Positions 16,122-24,921 of a stretch of 32,960 nucleotides of DNA are shown here, one piece after another (the stretch's first letter is position 1; each line of letters opens with the position of its first letter). The translations under genes were made by a program, and so were the position numbers. Source of the DNA: Desulfocapsa sp. (lineage in GTDB: Bacteria > Desulfobacterota > Desulfobulbia > Desulfobulbales > Desulfocapsaceae). Where the stretch lies: positions 1-32,960 of the forward strand of contig JAFLJS010000035.1 of NCBI GenBank assembly GCA_022712895.1, written 5' to 3'. Below the pieces are notes generated by a model that was given only the letters and a program-made list of their open reading frames with translations, was not told where the DNA came from and searched no databases.

Positions 16122-16733
16122 ATGGATTTTAAAAATCGACTATTTGAAGATTATCATATGATGTCCGTATACAGGAAGGAAGCTAATTGGGGGCGAATTA
16201 TATGGTTTTATATAAAAAGATTGAATTTTCGTATTCTTGTTTGGCACAGGTTTGGCAATTTTTTTAGAAAAAAAGGGTATAGATTTTTAGCAGCATGGAT
16301 GGATAGAAGAATATGGAAGTATGGAGTAGATATCTGTTCTTCTGCGAAGATTGGAAAAGGAATTAGAATGGCTCATCCTCATGGCGTTGTTATCGGTGAG
16401 GCGGTTCAGTTAGGAGAATATAATTACATTCAGCAAGGTGTCACACTTGGTGGGAATAGTGGTAAAGTTCGCTCGGAAGACAGTTCTTGGTCTATGCCTA
16501 GAACCGGTAATTTCGTTTTTATAGGACCTGGCGCAAAAGTTTTGGGGCCGATAAGGATAGGGAATCACGCTATGATTGGAGCGAACGCAGTCGTAACTAA
16601 TGATATCCCTGATTTTGGTCTTGTAGCGGGAAACCCCTGTAAACTAATTAGAATTATGAGTTTAGAAGAGTCATTAAAAGTGAAACCTTGGATTGATATA
16701 TCGATAATACGGTCTATAGAAGAAAAGGAATAG
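16122..16733 (+). CDS. Serine-acetyltransferase-like hexapeptide acetyltransferase
   Basis: A 203-residue left-handed beta-helix acyltransferase. The hexapeptide-type repeats run from about residue 66 (GVDICSSAKIGKGIRM) through HPHGVVIGEAVQLGE and QQGVTLGGNSG to a loop, then GPGAKVLGPIRIGNHAMIGANAVVTNDIP and the typical ending VAGNPCKLI. The HPHGVVIGE and GVTLGG elements are those of the CysE group. In a sugar locus it more likely acetylates a sugar than serine. It is a single-domain protein, shorter than CysE (about 270). No evidence for cysteine-operon context is seen. Confidence 0.85.
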   Translation: MDFKNRLFEDYHMMSVYRKEANWGRIIWFYIKRLNFRILVWHRFGNFFRKKGYRFLAAWMDRRIWKYGVDICSSAKIGKGIRMAHPHGVVIGEAVQLGEYNYIQQGVTLGGNSGKVRSEDSSWSMPRTGNFVFIGPGAKVLGPIRIGNHAMIGANAVVTNDIPDFGLVAGNPCKLIRIMSLEESLKVKPWIDISIIRSIEEKE

Positions 16734-16738
16734 TCGTT

Positions 16739-17965
16739 TTGAAAAATGATTTAAATTACTACCCCAGAAGAGTTCTGTTAGTTCGTATGGCCCCATTTAA
16801 TACGACACCTGCTATACCAAGAATGGTTTCACTTTTGAAAAAAGGAGGAACAAAAATAAACATTTTGGCAGTGGATCGATATAATGAACATGAACCTAAC
16901 GAAGAATATGAGGGTTGTAACGTTTTTTGGTATAAAAAGCCTTATACTTCTGGAAATAAGATCTCTTTTCTTTCTACCTGGATTAATTGGTGGATTTGGG
17001 TTATTGGGCACTTATTTAAAAGGCAATATGATATTGTTCATATGTACAATTTGGAATCGGTCATTCCAGGAATTATCGGCCGATGGATTTTTCGAAAAAA
17101 ATACAAGTTGATATTCGATGTCCGTGATCCATGGGGGATGACACAGACCAACCCACAAGCGTTATTAATGAGGCTCTTCAAAGTTCTTGAACGGTGGGCC
17201 GCAAGCAACGTAGATGGGCTTTTGCTGAGTCAAGGGCGATTGGGTCGCACTGGTAAATATTTCGGTTCGAAAATTTGTCGATCCATACCAACTGTTCAGG
17301 TATTGAATGTACCCGATACTGACTTAGGGAAAGATACTAAACGAATTAAAACAAATAAAATTCGAATAAATTTTAGCGGACATATATCATATGCTCGTAA
17401 TGCTCAAGCAATATTAGATTTAGCACATCGCAGACCAGAAACAGTAGAAGTGGATGTCGTTGGACATGTAAGGGACAAAAAACTGTTAAAAGAGTTATCT
17501 GCCTGCCAAAATGTTAAGCTCTATGGTTATTTACCTTTTGATCAGGCAATGAATCTTATTGTACAAGCAAATTTGGTATCAATCCTTTATGATACAAAAA
17601 CTGAGATTGCAATAGTTGCAAGTGCAAATAAAATGTTTGAGGCAATGATGTTGTCACGACCCTATATAGCTTCTCAAGGTGGATTTCCGGGAGCAATAGC
17701 AACAAAACATTGTGTCGGTTTCTCAGTCCCTTACGGTGATTCTGAAGCATTAATTGCTATGATTGATGAGATTCATGACAATCCTTTCTTGATAGAAAGG
17801 GTTTCTGATAATGCCAGGAAATGCTACTTGCAGTATTTTCGGTGGGAAGTGCAGCGTCAGAACATAGCTATATTATATGAATACTTGAAAAATCCAGAAA
17901 GAATTCAATTTCAAAAATATGAAAAATGGTCCAAGCTGATTGGAACATTTATTAAGAGAATATAG
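16739..17965 (+). CDS. Glycosyltransferase family 4-like protein
   Basis: A 408-residue GT-B type protein with a TTG start at 16739, supported by AAGGA about 9 bases upstream and 5 bases from the previous stop. The N-terminal half has VLLVRMAPFNTTPAIPRM, KRQYDIVHMYNLES and FDVRDPWGMTQTNP. The C-terminal half has INFSGHISYARN and a nucleotide-binding region NKMFEAMMLSRPYIASQGG. The motifs fit a sugar transferase working on the cytoplasmic side. The donor is unknown. Confidence 0.83.
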   Translation: MKNDLNYYPRRVLLVRMAPFNTTPAIPRMVSLLKKGGTKINILAVDRYNEHEPNEEYEGCNVFWYKKPYTSGNKISFLSTWINWWIWVIGHLFKRQYDIVHMYNLESVIPGIIGRWIFRKKYKLIFDVRDPWGMTQTNPQALLMRLFKVLERWAASNVDGLLLSQGRLGRTGKYFGSKICRSIPTVQVLNVPDTDLGKDTKRIKTNKIRINFSGHISYARNAQAILDLAHRRPETVEVDVVGHVRDKKLLKELSACQNVKLYGYLPFDQAMNLIVQANLVSILYDTKTEIAIVASANKMFEAMMLSRPYIASQGGFPGAIATKHCVGFSVPYGDSEALIAMIDEIHDNPFLIERVSDNARKCYLQYFRWEVQRQNIAILYEYLKNPERIQFQKYEKWSKLIGTFIKRI

Positions 17966-18026
17966 AAGTATTTTAAGGCCAAATAATTATCATAGCGTAC
18001 AAAGTTTGAATTGCCTGGAGCAACGA

Positions 18027-19382
18027 ATGATATTTAATAAATCGTATACCACTGTCAGATGCTACAATCCGCTTCTTAAAATGAATAGGCGAAAACAAAT
18101 CTCCTTAAAAATAAAAACGGATATTAGTAGATATTCATTGATATGCATTAGCGGTTTGGGCGTATTGCTTTTTTTAGAATTTGTTCCTTTTGGGGTGAAG
18201 GCTCTTATCTTCGGTAGCTTTTGTATTTTGTCAGCGATATATCCGACTGTCGGATTTTTTACGATTGCAACTACACAAGTAATACCTGATATTTTTTATT
18301 CAAGCAATGTTGGGAATTTTGAGGTCTTAACTCCATTTCTTATTCTTTCAATTATCAGATGGTATAAACCAATGGTAATTATTTCGGAAAAAATTGGTAT
18401 CGGTTCTAAAACACTCATTATATATTTTTTGTGGACGGTAATTATTTATATAGTCAAGGATAATTTTCGCTTGATAATCCAAACTTCTTCTATCTTGATA
18501 ATTTTTTTATATACAACTCTTGCATTCTATAGGGCCAACAATGAAAATATAATTAAGGAATATATGTTTGCCTTGGGTATAGGGTTGTTAATTTTGGCCG
18601 TTACTTATTATTTATGGAAAATTGGATTTGGGATAGTGTCTCAAGGGCGTATGGCAGATCTTAATGAGCTGGTTATAATGCGACAAGGTGTTCAGCGTTT
18701 AGCATTTGGCCGAGGAGATTTTAATTTTGTTGCCGGTGCTATGATTTTTGGGCTCTCTATGGTGTTATTTTCGATGTCGACTAAAAATATCTGGATCCAA
18801 GCTGCATTAATTTTTTTTTGCGCCTATCCTGTGTTGTCAACAATGTCTAGAATGGGCATTATTATGTATATTTCTACTGCGTTTTTTTGGATGGTTTGGT
18901 TATTTAAACAAAGAAAAATTTCATTTCATCTTCCTTTGGTATTTATGGCAACCATCATTGCTGTGATTTATATAAATTATGAGTATTTCGAAGCTTTTAG
19001 GGACGCTTTGAGATATTCAGCCTTATCGGGTTATGAAAGTCGCTCTGACACTTTTGGGTTTCTCTTCTATAAAATATTAAATAACCCACTGTTAGGGTTA
19101 CAACAGGATTATGGGTATAAAATTTATGCACATAACGCTTTTTTAGAATTTGCTATGTCAGTTGGCTTACCTGGTCTTTTTTTGATTTGTTTTTGGATAT
19201 TTTATCCATTTTTATATGTTAAAACAATGTATGTAAAACATTCAGCTTGGCCATATTTTGTTATGACTGTTTTAGGGATGATGATGTTTAGCTTGTCTTG
19301 TAGTGGCTTTAAAACAATATTTGTATTTGTTGGTATTTGTTATTGCTCTATTACCGAAAAGGACACTAGGATTAGATCATGA
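18027..19382 (+). CDS. Wzy-like O-antigen polymerase
   Basis: A membrane protein of about 451 residues from the ATG at 18027. This start has GGAG 6 bases upstream. An upstream in-frame start at 17940 would overlap the previous gene and add a hydrophilic tail, so it was not chosen. About ten membrane segments are visible, with a large periplasmic loop. An AHNAFLEFAMSVGLPGLFL segment near the end and a RGDFNFVAGAM segment are features of the Wzy_C/O-antigen ligase superfamily. In this block it is best read as the polymerase for the repeat unit. It ends in an ATGA overlap with the next gene. Confidence 0.8.
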   Translation: MIFNKSYTTVRCYNPLLKMNRRKQISLKIKTDISRYSLICISGLGVLLFLEFVPFGVKALIFGSFCILSAIYPTVGFFTIATTQVIPDIFYSSNVGNFEVLTPFLILSIIRWYKPMVIISEKIGIGSKTLIIYFLWTVIIYIVKDNFRLIIQTSSILIIFLYTTLAFYRANNENIIKEYMFALGIGLLILAVTYYLWKIGFGIVSQGRMADLNELVIMRQGVQRLAFGRGDFNFVAGAMIFGLSMVLFSMSTKNIWIQAALIFFCAYPVLSTMSRMGIIMYISTAFFWMVWLFKQRKISFHLPLVFMATIIAVIYINYEYFEAFRDALRYSALSGYESRSDTFGFLFYKILNNPLLGLQQDYGYKIYAHNAFLEFAMSVGLPGLFLICFWIFYPFLYVKTMYVKHSAWPYFVMTVLGMMMFSLSCSGFKTIFVFVGICYCSITEKDTRIRS

Positions 19383-20383
19383 TTCTTTTTTGTGGGGATA
19401 CCTTCCTCAAAACTAAAAATAATGTGGCACCTTTTGAATATGTGAATCATTATTTCAAAAATTTCACAGTCTGTATAAACTTAGAAACATCCTTAAAAAC
19501 AGATGTTCAAGTCAAGAAACATGTCTGTTTAAGTATTTCGAAAAACGCTGTTAGAAACATTCCCAAAGCGATTAAAATTATTTCTTTTGTTAATAATCAT
19601 GTATCTGATAGTGGAAGTCCTGATGAATTAGTTCAAGAGTTAAAAAATGCAAAGAGATGTGTGGTGGGACCAAATAATCCAACCAAACTTTCCGCGAATA
19701 TCAATGGAAGTTCTGTTGACTTTTTTAGTGTTTTTTTGGGGCTTCCACGGCTACGATTGAGTTATAATGGGCTAAAAGTAGATAGATTAATAAAGTTGCT
19801 AAAACAATCAACAGCCCAGACCAAAATAGTTAACATGCATTGGGGGTATGAGCATACAACTATCCCTGCTCCCTTCCAGGTAAAATTGGCAAGAACTTTG
19901 GTCGATAATGGGGCCTCTCTTATCATTGGGCATCATCCACATGTTGCGCAAGGATGGGAATGCTATAGAAACAAATACATTTTTTATTCTTTAGGTAATT
20001 TTAATTTTTGGCAGTTTGATACCAAGATGACAGAGAAAAATCGTTGGGGATTCATGGTGAAGTATGACCATATCAATAGCACAGTTAACCCGATTTATTA
20101 TCGAATTAATGAAAACTATCAGCCTTATATTATAGACGAAATTGCCAAGAAGAATTATGATGAGAAGATGAAGCATTTATCTATAGCGCTTCCTGAAAGT
20201 GATGAGAATACATGGTTTAAAGAGGTGTATTCAGGATGGTACAATCGTGAGTTGACAGTTTGGAAAAAAAGGTGCCTTAATACAAGCTCTTTTCTATTGT
20301 GGATAAAATTTTGTATTTGGTTAATACTTCCAATACAATTGCGATACTATTTTATTCGCTTTATTTCAAGTCTTAGAAAGTGA
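19379..20383 (+). CDS. CapA-like metallophosphatase-fold protein
   Basis: A 334-residue protein of the PGA_cap/CapA family. The ordered motifs are visible: FCGDTFL at the start, INLETSL (about 34-40), FVNNHVSD (about 74-81), MHWGYEH (about 153-159), GHHPHVAQG (about 182-190) and SLGNFNF (about 202-208). These are metal-site loops of a calcineurin-like fold. The start ATG overlaps the polymerase stop by four bases. The N-terminus lacks the membrane anchor of classical poly-gamma-glutamate CapA, but hydrophobic C-terminal residues (LLWIKFCIWLILPIQL) could anchor it. Its reaction here is unknown. Confidence 0.86.
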   Translation: MILFCGDTFLKTKNNVAPFEYVNHYFKNFTVCINLETSLKTDVQVKKHVCLSISKNAVRNIPKAIKIISFVNNHVSDSGSPDELVQELKNAKRCVVGPNNPTKLSANINGSSVDFFSVFLGLPRLRLSYNGLKVDRLIKLLKQSTAQTKIVNMHWGYEHTTIPAPFQVKLARTLVDNGASLIIGHHPHVAQGWECYRNKYIFYSLGNFNFWQFDTKMTEKNRWGFMVKYDHINSTVNPIYYRINENYQPYIIDEIAKKNYDEKMKHLSIALPESDENTWFKEVYSGWYNRELTVWKKRCLNTSSFLLWIKFCIWLILPIQLRYYFIRFISSLRK

Positions 20384-20502
20384 AATTAAAAAATAGATTC
20401 TTACTGGGTTATGAATTGTACCCATTTACGGGGTTAGAGTAGTTAGATACCGATTAATTTTTAAACTTTGAAGCTCATTTAGGATGGAAAGGGAATATTG
20501 AG

Positions 20503-21900
20503 ATGAAAAGTAAGGTAGATCTTGAATCGCTTTATTTAAAAATGCCTGTTTGTATTCAAAACCTATTGGTGTCGGTAGAAGGTTATCGAATTCATAAACG
20601 CCGCTATGATGATCATTTTTTTTCATTATTTAACAACAGATTGGGAAATGAAATAACTTTTGAGGGTTCATATCATTCTGAATATCAAAATAAGAGGCTA
20701 CGGAATTTTTTAAAGCATTCTCAGAAATTTGATTTTTGGAGAAAACGTTGTGATGTCTATGGTGTGGATATCAAAGCTGATATTATTTTTGAAGAATTAG
20801 AAAAACTACCCGTTTTAAGAAAAGATGAGGTTAAAAACAAGAACTGCGATCTCTACCTGTCGGGTCAAGAAGGGTTGGAAACAATAACCTGCCATACCAG
20901 CGGTACAACAGGTAGTGGAATGGTCTTTCCTGTTTCCAGAGATGCCGAAAGGGAACAGTGGGCAACGTGGTGGAGGTATCGGTCATGGCATGGCATTCTA
21001 CTTGATACTTGGTGTGGATATTTCGGCGGGAGATCCTTGGTTGCTCTTGGGCAAGAGAGTCCTCCTTTTTGGCGGATTAATCGACCTGGCCATCAAGTTA
21101 TGTTCAGTGCTTATCATTTGAGTACACAAACTGCAAAACATTATATTGATGCTTTAAACCGATACCAAGTGCCTTGGATTCATGGTTATCCATCGACCTT
21201 AGCTTATTTGGCTGGATTAAAACGTGACCTTTGCTTGCCAGGTATCCCAAGCCTTAAAATGATTACAGTGGGAGCAGAAAGTCTTCTTCCCCATCAAAAA
21301 AAAATGATGGAAAGTGTTTTTGGAGTAGCCGTTCGAGAGCATTATGGAATGGCAGAAGGCGTTGCCAATATTTCTGAATGCTCAGAGGGTTGCCTCCATG
21401 TGGATGAAGATTTTTCATATGTAGAATTTCTTAAAATACCCGGAGAAGAAAATTTATATAAAATTATTGGTACAAATTGGGCAAATACGGCCTTTCCTTT
21501 ATTGCGTTACGACACCGGGGACATTGCAACAATTGAGGAAAGAAAGTGTTCATGTGGAAATATGGGCCGGATAGTATCTAATATTGATGGGCGTAAAGAG
21601 GATTTTGTAATTTTACCATCCGGTGCAAAAATTGGTCGATTGGATCATATTTTTAAAGATATGGTTGAAATTAATGCTGCCCAGATTTACCAACCAGATG
21701 AGAGTAAAATTATTTTAAAAATTGTACCCGGTAATGGATATGACAAATCAAAAGATGAGATAGCTTTATTGAGTGAAACCCGGAAGCGTCTGGGGCATGA
21801 GATTAAAATTGACGTGAACTATGTGGATGATTTGCCAAGAACGAAAAATGGCAAACTTCGTTTTGTGGTTTCCGACATAGAAACAAATAAGGTTGCTTGA
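20503..21900 (+). CDS. CapK-like AMP-binding protein
   Basis: A 465-residue protein of the phenylacetate-CoA ligase/CapK group. The ATP-binding loop TSGTTGSGMVFPVS lies near residue 131, EHYGMAEG near 279, and the late AMP-binding motif LLRYDTGD near 333. A Cys-rich turn CSCGNMGRI is also typical. A conserved Lys in KNGKLRF near the C-terminus is the usual adenylation residue. In polysaccharide loci such proteins activate a carboxylic or amino acid for attachment. The substrate is not known. It is the last AT-rich gene and abuts the next gene's start. Confidence 0.86.
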   Translation: MKSKVDLESLYLKMPVCIQNLLVSVEGYRIHKRRYDDHFFSLFNNRLGNEITFEGSYHSEYQNKRLRNFLKHSQKFDFWRKRCDVYGVDIKADIIFEELEKLPVLRKDEVKNKNCDLYLSGQEGLETITCHTSGTTGSGMVFPVSRDAEREQWATWWRYRSWHGILLDTWCGYFGGRSLVALGQESPPFWRINRPGHQVMFSAYHLSTQTAKHYIDALNRYQVPWIHGYPSTLAYLAGLKRDLCLPGIPSLKMITVGAESLLPHQKKMMESVFGVAVREHYGMAEGVANISECSEGCLHVDEDFSYVEFLKIPGEENLYKIIGTNWANTAFPLLRYDTGDIATIEERKCSCGNMGRIVSNIDGRKEDFVILPSGAKIGRLDHIFKDMVEINAAQIYQPDESKIILKIVPGNGYDKSKDEIALLSETRKRLGHEIKIDVNYVDDLPRTKNGKLRFVVSDIETNKVA

Positions 21901-21901
21901 T

Positions 21902-24067
21902 ATGAAACAAATCCTACAGTCTTATAAAACCGGTGAGCTTTGGCTTGCTGAAGTTCCTGTACCTATCTGCAAATCCGGTGGTATTGTTGTCCAAACCAGA
22001 AGCTCCTTTGTTTCTGCTGGAACCGAGCGGATGCTGGTGGATTTTGCCAGGAAAAATATACTTGGTAAAGCCCTGGCTATGCCGGATCAGGTTAAAAAAG
22101 TCCTGCGGAAAATGAAGACAGAAGGGATAATATCCACCCTTGAGAAAGTTCAGACTAAACTGGACCAGCCTATTCCTCTTGGGTATTCCTGTGCTGGTAT
22201 TGTTGAGGAAGTGGGCAGGCAGACAATGGGATTGTCCGTGGGGGACCGGGTGGCCTGCGCCGGGGCTGGCTATGCCAACCATTCTGATTATAATTACGTG
22301 CCGAAAAATCTGGTGGTAAAAATTCCAGAGTCTGTTTCCTTTGAAGATGCGTCCTGTGCCACGGTGGGCAGTATTGCCCTTCAAGGTATCCGTCAATGTG
22401 ATTTGCGGTTGGGGGAGACGGTTTGTGTCATGGGGCTTGGGCTGCTGGGTATTCTGGCGGTTCAGATGTTCAAGGCAAGCGGTGTACGGGTGATCGGGTT
22501 TGATCCTGATGCGGGGCGCTGCGAGCTGGCCCGGGAGCTGGGTGCAGATGTGGTGGTCTCTTCCGATTTGGAAGCGGCGTGTGATGAGTTCTCCCAGGGA
22601 TATGGGGTGGATGCTGTTTTGATCACGGCCGCCACAAAATCCAATGAACCGGTTACTGTGGCCGGAGAGATATGCCGGATGAAGGGCAAGGTGGTGGTGA
22701 CAGGTGTGGTGGGTATGGATGTGCCCAGGGATATGTACTATAAAAAGGAGCTTGATTTTAAACTCAGCCTTTCCTATGGGCCAGGTCGTTATGATTCCAA
22801 TTATGAGGAAGGAGGGCATGATTATCCATTCGGGTATGTGCGCTGGACAGAGCAGCGGAATATTCAGGCGTTTCTGGATTTGGTTGAATCAGGGGCGGTG
22901 ACGCCTTCAAAGTTGGTTACCCACAGGTTTGCCATGGATGATGCTTTGGATGCTTATCAATTGATTTTGGGTAAAACCCAGGAGTCCTATCTTGGTATTG
23001 TTCTTAATTATCCTGAAAAATCCCCGGGGATTACACCGGAATTAAGGACAACTGAGATCCGGCAGGTATCAAAAAGGGTATCCGAGAACACTACTGGATC
23101 TTTGGGGGTTGGTTTTATCGGGGCGGGTAATTTTACCAAGGCTGTTTTGTTTCCTGTCCTTAAAAAACAAAAAGATATCTGCCTGAAAACAATCTGTACG
23201 GCAACAGGAATGAATGCCGGGCAGACAGCAGAAAAACAAGGGTTTGCCTGTGCTACTACAGATTATAAAGAGTTGCTCAATGATCCGGAAATCAATACGG
23301 TTTTTATCACCACCCAGCACAACAACCATGCGCATTTTGTAAAAGAGGCCATGGAGGCAGGCAAGCATGTGTTTGTGGAAAAGCCCTTGTGTTTGACCCC
23401 TGAGGATTTAACTGATCTGAGGTCTGTGTATAATGATTCTGGTCAGCATCTTTTGGTGGGATTCAACCGCAGATTTTCTCCCCATGCTAAATTGATTAAG
23501 GATTATTTTAAGGAGCGCAGAACCCCCATGATGGTCAATTACCGGGTGAATGCCGGAATTATACCGCCTGATGTGTGGATTCAGGATCCTGAGGTGGGCG
23601 GGGGGCGTATTATCGGGGAGGTCTGTCACTTTATTGATTTTGCCTCCTTTGCTATTGGCAGTGACCCGGTTGAAGTCCAGGCCATGTGTGCGGCAAGCTC
23701 CAATGCATCCCTGGTGGATGAGGATAATGTGACCATCTCCATAAAATACAGGGACGGATCTGTGGCCCAGATTTTTTATGCGGCAGTGGGGGCAGCGGAT
23801 CTGTCCAAGGAATATTGTGAAATATTTGCTGATGAATCAACCGCTGTGATGGATAATTATTGTTCAACTATGTGTATGGGTAAAAGGGGGAAGAAAAAAC
23901 TTACGGGGAGTCAGGAAAAGGGATTTACAGAGGAGGTGTCGGCATTTTTGACCGCTGTCAGGCAGGGGGGTAAAACGCCTATTGATTTTCAATCCATTGT
24001 GGATACGACTGCCTGTACCTTTGCTGTTTTGGAATCCTTGAAGACAAAAAGGGCCGTAAAAATTTAA
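21902..24067 (+). CDS. Bi-domain oxidoreductase (ADH + Gfo/Idh/MocA)
   Basis: A 721-residue fusion. The ATG at 21902 was taken, one base after the previous stop, rather than a TTG three codons earlier. Residues about 1-360 form a zinc-type/medium-chain alcohol dehydrogenase with a Rossmann motif VCVMGLGLLGILAVQMF. From about 398 onwards is a Gfo/Idh/MocA domain with GFIGAGNFTKAVLFPVL and the EKP catalytic segment VFVEKPLCLTPEDL. The family is common next to CapK, heparinase-like and WbuB-like genes in envelope clusters, and is presumed to act on a sugar nucleotide or sugar. The exact substrate is unknown. Base composition returns to the GC-richer style here. Confidence 0.9.
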   Translation: MKQILQSYKTGELWLAEVPVPICKSGGIVVQTRSSFVSAGTERMLVDFARKNILGKALAMPDQVKKVLRKMKTEGIISTLEKVQTKLDQPIPLGYSCAGIVEEVGRQTMGLSVGDRVACAGAGYANHSDYNYVPKNLVVKIPESVSFEDASCATVGSIALQGIRQCDLRLGETVCVMGLGLLGILAVQMFKASGVRVIGFDPDAGRCELARELGADVVVSSDLEAACDEFSQGYGVDAVLITAATKSNEPVTVAGEICRMKGKVVVTGVVGMDVPRDMYYKKELDFKLSLSYGPGRYDSNYEEGGHDYPFGYVRWTEQRNIQAFLDLVESGAVTPSKLVTHRFAMDDALDAYQLILGKTQESYLGIVLNYPEKSPGITPELRTTEIRQVSKRVSENTTGSLGVGFIGAGNFTKAVLFPVLKKQKDICLKTICTATGMNAGQTAEKQGFACATTDYKELLNDPEINTVFITTQHNNHAHFVKEAMEAGKHVFVEKPLCLTPEDLTDLRSVYNDSGQHLLVGFNRRFSPHAKLIKDYFKERRTPMMVNYRVNAGIIPPDVWIQDPEVGGGRIIGEVCHFIDFASFAIGSDPVEVQAMCAASSNASLVDEDNVTISIKYRDGSVAQIFYAAVGAADLSKEYCEIFADESTAVMDNYCSTMCMGKRGKKKLTGSQEKGFTEEVSAFLTAVRQGGKTPIDFQSIVDTTACTFAVLESLKTKRAVKI

Positions 24068-24921
24068 TGCATGCATCCAGTTTAAAATTGGTGTTGTTTT
24101 GGGGATTTTTGCTTGTCATGATCCCGACCAGTGCCGGGCTTTACGGGTCAAGGGCGATTGGCGGGAAAGATGCCTTGAGCGTGATGACCTGCAATGTAGG
24201 GGATATCGAGGGGAGTCAGGAACCAGTACGCGAGGCGGTTGTTGATTTTTTAAAAAAGCTTGGTGATTTTGACCTGCTGTTTTTGCAGGAGGTTGGGAGT
24301 AAAGACGACACAGAGTATTTTTCAAAAGAATTGGGGCTGCCCTACTTTGTTTTTCTAAATGATTTTCAGCGAACCTATGGTATTGCAATCCTGTCTAAAA
24401 TACCCTTGTTAAATGATGATTGGATTTATTTTAAGGCCGGTAAACGGGGAAGCGGAGCGATAAGTGCCGAAATCATGGCAGGGGATAAGAGAGTGCAGGT
24501 GGTGAATGTCCATATGGAAAGTGTTGACCCTGTCTCCATTGAAAATGGAAAAGTAGCGGTTAATTTAAAGGCTGTAATCGGGTTTGTTAAAACTGAAATC
24601 TGTGGGGAGTCTATTCGTAGCCAATCTGCCAGGGAGCTGATTCAATGGCTTGGGGAGAAAAAAGCAGAGAGGGTTATCATTGGCGGTGATTTTAACACGG
24701 TTCCGTTTTCAAAAACCATACAAATCATGGGGGCTGCTTTTGATGATGCACTGTGGCCGTCATTGGCCTATTTTACCGGGACCTATAAAAAACTGGATTT
24801 CCCCCTGTCACCCAGGATTGATTTTTTTTTTATTTCTGCAAATCTGTCTTGCAGGGATGCCTATGTGCTGGCCCGGGGCATGGGTGACCATCTGCCTGTG
24901 AGAGCTGTCATCGGCGTATGA
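24067..24921 (+). CDS. Exported endonuclease/exonuclease/phosphatase-family protein
   Basis: A 284-residue EEP-fold protein with motifs CNVGDIEG (near 40), FLQEVG (near 75), GGDFNT (near 203), RIDFFFIS (near 253) and a GDHLPV ending. The first 30 residues are a hydrophobic signal or anchor (LKLVLFWGFLLVMIPTSAGL), placing the enzyme outside the cytoplasm. Its start overlaps the previous stop by one base. The fold hydrolyses phosphodiester bonds in DNA, lipids or phosphoinositides. In this operon a phosphodiester in a glycan or lipid carrier is a possible target, but that is inference. Confidence 0.82.
   Translation: MHASSLKLVLFWGFLLVMIPTSAGLYGSRAIGGKDALSVMTCNVGDIEGSQEPVREAVVDFLKKLGDFDLLFLQEVGSKDDTEYFSKELGLPYFVFLNDFQRTYGIAILSKIPLLNDDWIYFKAGKRGSGAISAEIMAGDKRVQVVNVHMESVDPVSIENGKVAVNLKAVIGFVKTEICGESIRSQSARELIQWLGEKKAERVIIGGDFNTVPFSKTIQIMGAAFDDALWPSLAYFTGTYKKLDFPLSPRIDFFFISANLSCRDAYVLARGMGDHLPVRAVIGV

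Noticed and set aside
17940-18026. Upstream start for the Wzy-like protein
   Set aside because: It overlaps the glycosyltransferase gene and adds a hydrophilic leader; the ATG at 18027 has a GGAG site at the right spacing.
21914-22819. Long reverse-strand frame of about 300 codons
   Set aside because: It is a shadow of the bi-domain oxidoreductase; it has no family motif and high His/Pro/Gln content typical of antisense frames.
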